Shown here one piece after another: positions 57,730 to 64,000 of a stretch of DNA of 64,000 nt. The first letter of the stretch is position 1. Every line of letters begins with the position of its first letter. The position numbers and the translations under genes are program-made. This DNA comes from Scleromitrula shiraiana (Eukaryota > Ascomycota > Leotiomycetes > Helotiales > Sclerotiniaceae), in contig JABELC010000006.1 of assembly GCA_028455995.1 (NCBI GenBank), positions 1,240,001-1,304,000 of the forward strand, given 5' to 3'. The notes under the pieces are model-generated. The model was given only the letters and a program-made list of their open reading frames with translations. It searched no databases and was not told where the DNA came from.

Positions 57730-58519
57730 TGTGTATTATATTCCTGATTGAGATTAATCTGGCGTGTAAGGAGGTAGGTTGAGATCAGCAATGGTGAATA
57801 TATTTGTCATTGTAGTCGCGATGAAGGGGTGATGGAGGGGCATATACAATATAGGTCGGCGGAAGACCGGCATATCGCTTTGACGCCAATACCGACCGTG
57901 CCCCGCCAAAATTTACATGAATGTAGCATATACTCCATTCCATTCTCTCGAAACCATACATCTTTTAAGACGCGGGCAATTAGGAGAAAGCTACATCGTT
58001 ACTGCATATATACCTGAATTAGTACAGCTGGTCAATCATCCTTATCCCGCTCAATCCCCTTGGCTCTCAAGCAATCTCTACGTCAAGAGAATTCAAAAAC
58101 CTCTACATTTCTCACCTTTTCCCCAGCCTCTCGATAAATCAAGCAGTCTGCATAGTAATTAAGATTTTACCTTCGTACACAAGAAGGCATATCATATACC
58201 AAGACTTCTCTGTGTTAGGCATGCCCCGGCATGGTGCATCGATGTCTACTCTGTGCCTATTCTGTACGTACAAAATAGGTAAAGATACTTTAGCGACGTT
58301 GTATCGTTTGCTACACTTTACGATGACGTGCAGTAAGAACTTCCTGCTTACAACGACATGGACGCGGTAAAAGGTCTAAAACAAGATCTACAGGCAACCA
58401 AAAAAAGAAATCTAGATGTGAATATTTAAATTGCCATTATCACCCCGAATCTTTTCGACGGTGCAACAAACATATTCTCTCATGCATGTGTATATGGACT
58501 AATTCCCCCTCACAATAAA
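57730..58519. other. Intergenic region
   Basis: Promoter interval of the quinolinate phosphoribosyltransferase gene and upstream DNA of the F-box remnant. Short frames only. Confidence 0.5.
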
Positions 58520-60160
58520 ATGGGATATTACGAGAATTTCTGTCAGATATGTGCTGTATCGTTCAATCTAGCTCGATGTCGCAAAAAATATGAACCAATA
58601 GAAGCAGCTCAGGGTTACACATCAGGTGGATTGTATTATTCTGGGGAAAAGCTAGCGACGTTATGTTCAGAAAATCCAGAGCAAAGCGGATGTGGAAATA
58701 TTCCATTACCAGAAGGGCATCACGGCAACGATGGAATCCATGTTGCTGGGCTTGGTTGTGTTTTCGATGGGGGATACAGCGGGCATCGAATTAGTCTCAA
58801 GGAGATGAAGGCAAATACATATCTATGATTTTTCTGACTAGATGCATGATAAGTAAATGCTAATTGACCATTCAGAATATGAATCTCACCCGGTATATCA
58901 TTCTAAAGCCGGAAGGGCAACCATATGAACAAGATGCCAAGGACTATGAAAAATGTAGCGATTACTTTATCACAGATCAATCAACCACGACACAAGATCA
59001 TTTTGAAAATGGAGACTTGCCACGAATTGGATATGGGGTTGACTACTTTTTCGCTCAGAATAGTAATGTTGCAGATGATCAGGGTATGGGTGTACCTGTT
59101 CACGACGCCTGTTGGAAGATTTTTGAACATGCGTCAAGAAATTGACTTGGTAAAGTTGATTTGCAAGGTTTCATGGCTTTGTGGTGGGTAAGTTATCTGA
59201 CCTCTATGTAGAATTCAATAATGGCGTTCTGATGATTTCATAGCGATCAGCATGCGGAACCTGTGGGTTCTATGGCTTGGAACATGACCCTATACTCTAC
59301 GAATGCAAATCACAGTGGTGGCAACACCTTCCAGGAACAGAGGTTGGTTTTGCTATCCATCGCGATGTGGTTGTTTTTAATTTATAATTATAGTACTTCG
59401 CAGCAAATCCATACGACATCCCCAGATTCTCTATAAAACTTCAAAGCGCATACTCTGAAAGCTATCTCAAAGATGATGCTTTCCGTACAAAGTCTACCTC
59501 TGATACGACGGGCAAACCCTCGCGAGAACCACAAATTTTGGAGAATCCCCAGTGATAATTTCGAGAACATTCCTCCCAAACTCAAGGACATAGTGCTTGC
59601 AAACCTTGGTTCTAAAGATATTGCTCGGCTTCGCCTTGTTTCTCATGCTTTCCGCCAACTTTCTCAGAAGCTTTTCAAAACTCTTATAAGTAAAGAGATA
59701 CTATGGTTCTGGGAAAGGGATGATATTTACCAGAAGAAGCTTGGAAACTCATATGAGTTTTGGACCGGAGAATTTGGAAAAGATTTGTCGGGCATCAAAG
59801 AGTCTACAGCTGAAGCAACCAAAGCAGTCGCAGAATGTGCTGTAGGAAAAGCTCCGACTCATGAATTGAAACAAAATATATTTAAATTTGAAAAATCTCG
59901 AGAAGAGCAATCTAGGCTTAATGAATCGAAAGAGAGTTTGGAAGTTGGCAAATGAAATCGTGGGGAGGATAGAAAGATTGAGAGAGGGTCCCGAAGCCCA
60001 AAAACGATACGATATTAGGGATGAAGGTGGAGATCTCTTGTCTTTGAAGCCGACGGAAGATGAAATCAAGAATGGATCTGTCACTCATGAATATCATTGT
60101 CCACGCTGCAGTTTTTACCAAATTCAGAGAATGGTGGACAATGGAGAAGGAGAAAGTTGA
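58520..60160 (+). pseudogene. Broken F-box protein gene
   Basis: Exon 1 (58520-58810) begins MGYYENFCQICAVSFNLAR and ends KEMK at a GC (not GT) donor; the next in-phase exon starts at 58876 (NMNLTRYIILKP). That exon hits a TGA at about 59143 (HASRN*LGKVDLQGFMALWW), after which coding resumes. The following exons (ACGTCGFYGLEHDP, then YFAANPYDIPRFS) lead to a frame change near 59505, after which the F-box reads ENIPPKLKDIVLANLGSKD. A second frame change near 59935 leads to WKLANEIVGRIERLREG and HEYHCPRCSFYQ. F-box proteins act as substrate adaptors of SCF ubiquitin ligases. One stop and two frameshifts indicate a pseudogene, unless some breaks are unrecognised introns or sequencing errors. Confidence 0.7.
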
Positions 60161-60720
60161 TTGTCTGATATTATAACGATCTGTGGAATCTGCTTCGTCG
60201 CATAATCTGGACCGCTAAAAGCCGAAAGAACAACGAATTTTTTGCTGCAGCATGATATCAAGGTTCTCTGACGCAGGTGTTAATTTCTACGGCTCTTATC
60301 TTCTTCATGCTTCTGGTTAGAAACGTAACAGAATACCATCGACAATGTACACATGTAGTGGACTATTATGCTAAAGTTGTGAACAAAGGAAATCTATGTC
60401 ATTCATCACCAGTTCTTTCTAGATTATTTGATTATGATTTGCAAAAATAGAATTGGTCTTCAAATAAAATACACAATGCTCTGATTCTTTCCTTACTTCT
60501 TTAGCAGATAGCACATATAGTTCAGTTTCTTCCACTTACTTCAGGTAAGCAAAATCCTTAAACTATGAGGCCCAATAATCAATAGGAAATATGCCTAGAT
60601 TCTGACCGTTATGATTTGCATTGAGAATCCAAATCTTTTCCATCACCTCCAATTGGCAACCTGGTTAGCGTTTCTGATTTAGAAGTGCTAGCGCAACTGA
60701 GCATTAGACATCCGTAAGCA
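60161..60720. other. Intergenic region
   Basis: Nothing recognised. A minus-strand frame at 60609-60791 is the antisense shadow of the next gene. Confidence 0.5.
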
Positions 60721-61635
60721 ATGGAGGAAAATACAAACCATATCGAAGAGATCGATGATATGAAAACAACCAAAACAACCATCACTACCACGAGCGTGGC
60801 ATCACCAAAGTGCGAGCACCCTGGTATTGACGATGGCAGATACGAAAAGTAAGAAAGCCCCTATTATAACCAAAACTGAACTCTAAACCATACTAACACC
60901 TCATTTACCCATAGAAAATTTCCCCGACCCCTCTTCTGTGAACATCCCACCATCAAAGTACCTCTCTACTACTACGTCACACGAATCAACCATAAACCAT
61001 CCATCAAATTCACCTTTGCCAGCAATGGCGACACCGATAGAGATGTCGGTCCCGTGAAGATTTCCGGCGTTCTTGACGAAATCGAGATTTTCTACTCCCC
61101 GTTTGACGTGTCTCTCAAAGATTTCGACTTGAAGAACAAGAAATATTGGGATGTGGCTAAAGGGTTGATGGTTACTCATTATCGTAGCATGCCTGATGCA
61201 GATAGGGGAAATTGGAGATTTCTAGGGGGTGGGAAGGTTCATGAAGGGACAGGTGGATGTGCTGGTGGAGGTGGAGGTGGGAATACTTCATTTGTGGTTG
61301 CGGCTGGGAGTGGAAGACCACCGAAGAGGAAGTTGTCGAATTCGGGGTTGAGTACGGATTCTACATTTTTTTCTAGAAAAGCAGTGAAATCTGTTGCCGC
61401 GCCTCCGTTGATACCCGTGGATCTAGATGAAGAAGTTCCAAAGGTATCTGATGGGGAGAGCGACAGTGGGACGTCTGTCAGTGTATCTGTGTGTCTGAAA
61501 TCGTCAGACGCGGAGGTCCATGATAAATCGATGGAAAATTTGAATCTGGAGCCAAAGACCAAAATTGAGAAAGATTTGAAGGACAAAATGACTGCAGTGG
61601 CTTTGAGGGCCTTTCATTTTGAGATATGTTTCTGA
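60721..61635 (+). CDS. Unrecognised protein, about 282 residues
   Basis: Two exons (60721-60848 and 60915-61635) joined by a 66-bp GT-AG intron in phase (RYEK then KFPRPLFCE). The N-terminus is Thr-rich (MKTTKTTITTTSVAS). A folded-looking part spans about residues 45-120 (PLYYYVTRINHKPSIKF, ISGVLDEIEIFYSPFD). Beyond a Gly run (GGCAGGGGGGN) the C-terminal 140 residues are charged and Ser-rich with a basic patch RPPKRKL, a possible nuclear signal. I do not recognise a family. Confidence 0.6.
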
Positions 61636-62265
61636 AGATATTGATATGAAGTAGCGTTGTGATTCAGAGGGCAATTTTGCCATATTAATGTTGAGCCTGT
61701 GCTTCATCAGCTGAGTAAAGGATACAAGACCCGATGTTGTTGGATTTGCTTTATTCAACGATATATAAACTTGACTGATTCTTATCTGTGCGGTTATCTC
61801 AATGGTAGGAAAAGTTCTCGAAGTTTGCATTTCGTATTATGGAAGTTGTAAAGAGTCATCCTGGCACATATGTATGGTGTTTGCCCCTGCCGATGTCAGT
61901 ATTCCCACTATTTGACTGACGATCTACTAGATAATTCTTCCGCATGTAGCAGCAGTGGTTGACTAACATATGAATTAAACTCGTGTGTGTTATTCAATGC
62001 CTATTAACGGAAGTTTCAATTGTATCCGTTGTTTCAAGCTATAGGTGTTTTGGCTAGGCACTGAAAGATATAGGGTGTGGCTCCACGGCCCGCCCTAAAA
62101 GCGATATGCTATCGGTCAAGTGTTGAAGAAGATAATTCAGGTTTCATTCTCGCTCTCAAATATACAATCAGATAATTTAATGCTTAAAAACACAATAGTA
62201 TTGATCCCCTACAATCAGTAAACCAATCTGGAACCTTCCACCAGAAATTGATCCTCCAAAAGTAA
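61636..62265. other. Intergenic region between two convergent genes
   Basis: 3' flanks of two unrecognised genes. Nothing recognised. Confidence 0.5.
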
Positions 62266-62910
62266 TCACTTCCTCTCGCCACCAGCAAATTCAACTCTGT
62301 AAACTCCAACAAGTCTTTTACCCCATGAAGAACCCCTGAGAACATGGTAAAATTCATCAGTTCCAGGAACCTCATACGCCAAGGTCCAGTCTTTAAACTT
62401 CAAACCAATAAGACCAGCAGCCAACTTAAATTGAGGGAAATGAGCAGAGATATCCAAAGACATAAGGACATCAAGGCTACAAAGTTGGAACTTATCAATC
62501 TCCTCAAACATACGCTTGACTTTTTGTACAAGCCCGTCATGAAAAGCCGGAGAGACAAACATTGGCGGTGGTAGATGCATGCGAATAGCGATGTTCTTGA
62601 TAACGGAAGCATATCGTGGAAGTATCTCATTAAGTTTCGTCATATTGGTGGAACGGCCAAAGATGGTATCCTCACGGGGGTCAATCCATATATCGATGCG
62701 GAGTTCAGTAACATTGCCATTCCTGGCTACCTCGAGGGCGGGATGATAAGGTACGGCGCTGAAATTAAATGTTGTCAACAATTTCTTGGCTGCTAATCTG
62801 CTTGCTGCCAGCTTTTGTTCTAATAATTTCTTCTCCTCTAGTTTCTTTAGATTAACATGATGTACTATGCGAGATTGGGGCGTTTGGTCGCGAGAATCTT
62901 TGCTGTCCAT
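62266..62910 (-). CDS. Unrecognised protein, 214 residues
   Basis: An intact single-exon frame from ATG 62910. An N-terminal coiled-coil-like Lys/Leu/Ala segment (NLKKLEEKKLLEQKLAASRL) is followed by alternating hydrophobic strands and helices (ELRIDIWIDPREDTIFG, LPRYASVIKNIAIRMHLP, FEEIDKFQLCSLDVLMSLD). It ends RVEFAGGERK. The middle resembles stretches seen in lineage-specific Leotiomycete proteins of unknown function, but I cannot name a family. Confidence 0.6.
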   Translation of the reverse strand: MDSKDSRDQTPQSRIVHHVNLKKLEEKKLLEQKLAASRLAAKKLLTTFNFSAVPYHPALEVARNGNVTELRIDIWIDPREDTIFGRSTNMTKLNEILPRYASVIKNIAIRMHLPPPMFVSPAFHDGLVQKVKRMFEEIDKFQLCSLDVLMSLDISAHFPQFKLAAGLIGLKFKDWTLAYEVPGTDEFYHVLRGSSWGKRLVGVYRVEFAGGERK

Positions 62911-64000
62911 ATTGTCTGTAGGAATGTGATTCGTTGAACGTGGGTAGTCGTTTAAATATTTGGCATATATAGTTATATTTACATGAGATTTCAGGTGTTT
63001 GATATTTCGAATCGTTTGTTGACTCGGGATTATTGAATACTAAGATATGTTGGTGAAGGCTTTTTAAGTTAAGTGCGTTGTCGCCTCGAAGGTGGAAGTT
63101 TTAAGTATGTTGGGTATTTTGGAAAGGTATTTAGAAGTCCAAACATTGCTCAGAAGGTAAATCATAGGAAGACCGAATAGCATAAGCAATTGTACGAGTG
63201 ATTTTCACCCAGTTTTAGGTGTAAAGAAACCCTAGATATCATTCACTCTCGTATTAGTTAATATTGATTTAACTTTTCCTAGACTGTTATTCTAGTTGAT
63301 TTCTCTCCCCAAGAAGGAAACATGGGTTTGATACAACGAGTATTTAGATATCTAAATAAATTTAAGAATCTAACCTCGATGAGCTCGAATCATTTTCGGT
63401 ATATATACAAATAGCCCTGAAATTTGATAAGATTACCAATTTAGACCATTAAAAAACCCTGAGAATCATATAAAACTCCGAAATTGATCAATTCACTCTT
63501 CATATTCTTCAACTTCAGATGTTGATGTGGGAAACAATTCTCTATGTATTGTAAATTCAAAATAGCACGGCAGCACTTGTACTAAATTATTTATATCTAG
63601 GTACGCATTATGGAATATCAAAAAGAAATCGACTACTATCTCGCTAAGCGGGGGAGCCAAGAGTACTCCTGAATGAATTAGATCGTCAAATCACCAGAGT
63701 GAATATAAAACATTGAAGAGGAGCTTCTGATAACTTCTCTGTATTATCCACTCAATTAGGTGCCAATTAATGAAAAGTATTGGTACAAGGTTGTATCTTC
63801 ATGGTGGGACTTTGCGAAGGTTTTCGAAAACTCATCCTGTCGACCTATGGTCTTACGCAATATGTTTTCGATTATATTGAACTCTTTGTTGTAATCCAAC
63901 AAAGAAGACACAACACAACAAATGAAGTTTTCCGATGAATATTGCGTTTTCTTTGTTGTGTCATGCGGCCTTGTTATTTTTTATACTTTATCAAGACAAT
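62911..64000. other. AT-rich terminal region
   Basis: No supported gene in the last 1.1 kb. A hairpin-forming repeat near the window edge is listed separately. Confidence 0.5.
63884..63904. repeat. Perfect 8-bp inverted repeat, with related words nearby
   Basis: CTTTGTTG and CAACAAAG flank a 5-nt loop (TAATC). Related words recur at 63908-63923 (ACACAACACAACAAAT) and 63951-63962 (CTTTGTTGTGTC). This could be the edge of a small inverted-repeat element extending past the window. Confidence 0.5.

Noticed and set aside
1..64000. CRISPR arrays, rRNA genes or bacterial-type operons
   Set aside because: None were seen, and the gene structure is plainly that of a fungal nuclear genome.

Overview
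The window is nuclear DNA from a filamentous ascomycete. Genes are split by short (about 45-100 bp) GT-AG introns with CTAAC/CTGAC-type branch sites. Families typical of plant-associated fungi are present: a laccase-type multicopper oxidase, a GH16 glucanase, a LIP-type secreted lipase, and 2EXR and DUF6604 proteins. The mix fits Leotiomycetes, perhaps a Botrytis/Sclerotinia relative, but the genus is inference because nothing in the sequence names it. All gene models were built by eye from reading frames and splice phase.

Layout. 0-8 kb: 3' end of a MOSC-domain gene, the histidine-pathway enzyme HIS7 (minus), a 2EXR protein, and a large DUF6604 protein whose conserved-looking C-terminus lies behind an in-frame TAG. 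8-18 kb: laccase-like oxidase (minus), secreted GH16 glucanase (plus), two unrecognised genes, and a decayed glycoside hydrolase. 19-21 kb: two converging gene remnants, a single-pass membrane protein and a short-chain dehydrogenase. 21.6-26.5 kb: fructosamine-kinase-like protein, secreted lipase, FAD amine oxidase. 27-33 kb: an aquaglyceroporin and a glycerol kinase in head-to-head orientation, a transport-plus-phosphorylation pair for glycerol. 35-42 kb: a Ser/Thr-rich secreted protein with a GC-AG intron, an intron-containing tRNA-Asp, and a protein with a C-W-R-C motif. 43-48 kb: a gene remnant, a nine-exon cytochrome P450, and a convergent unknown protein with Asp-rich motifs. 51-60 kb: a broken alpha/beta hydrolase, a CorA-like membrane protein, a eukaryotic RelA/SpoT-domain protein, quinolinate phosphoribosyltransferase, and a broken F-box gene. 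60.7-64 kb: two unrecognised genes and AT-rich DNA.

The most interesting items are the RelA/SpoT-domain protein, which keeps nearly all alarmone-synthetase motif residues and lacks a hydrolase domain; the divergent glycerol module; the P450 plus unknown-protein pair; the DUF6604 gene with an in-frame stop; and the number of recently disabled genes (six). Two stops in the glycoside hydrolase look like TGG to TAG changes in a CpA to TpA context, as expected of RIP-like mutation. I see no CRISPR array, no intact transposon and no rRNA gene.
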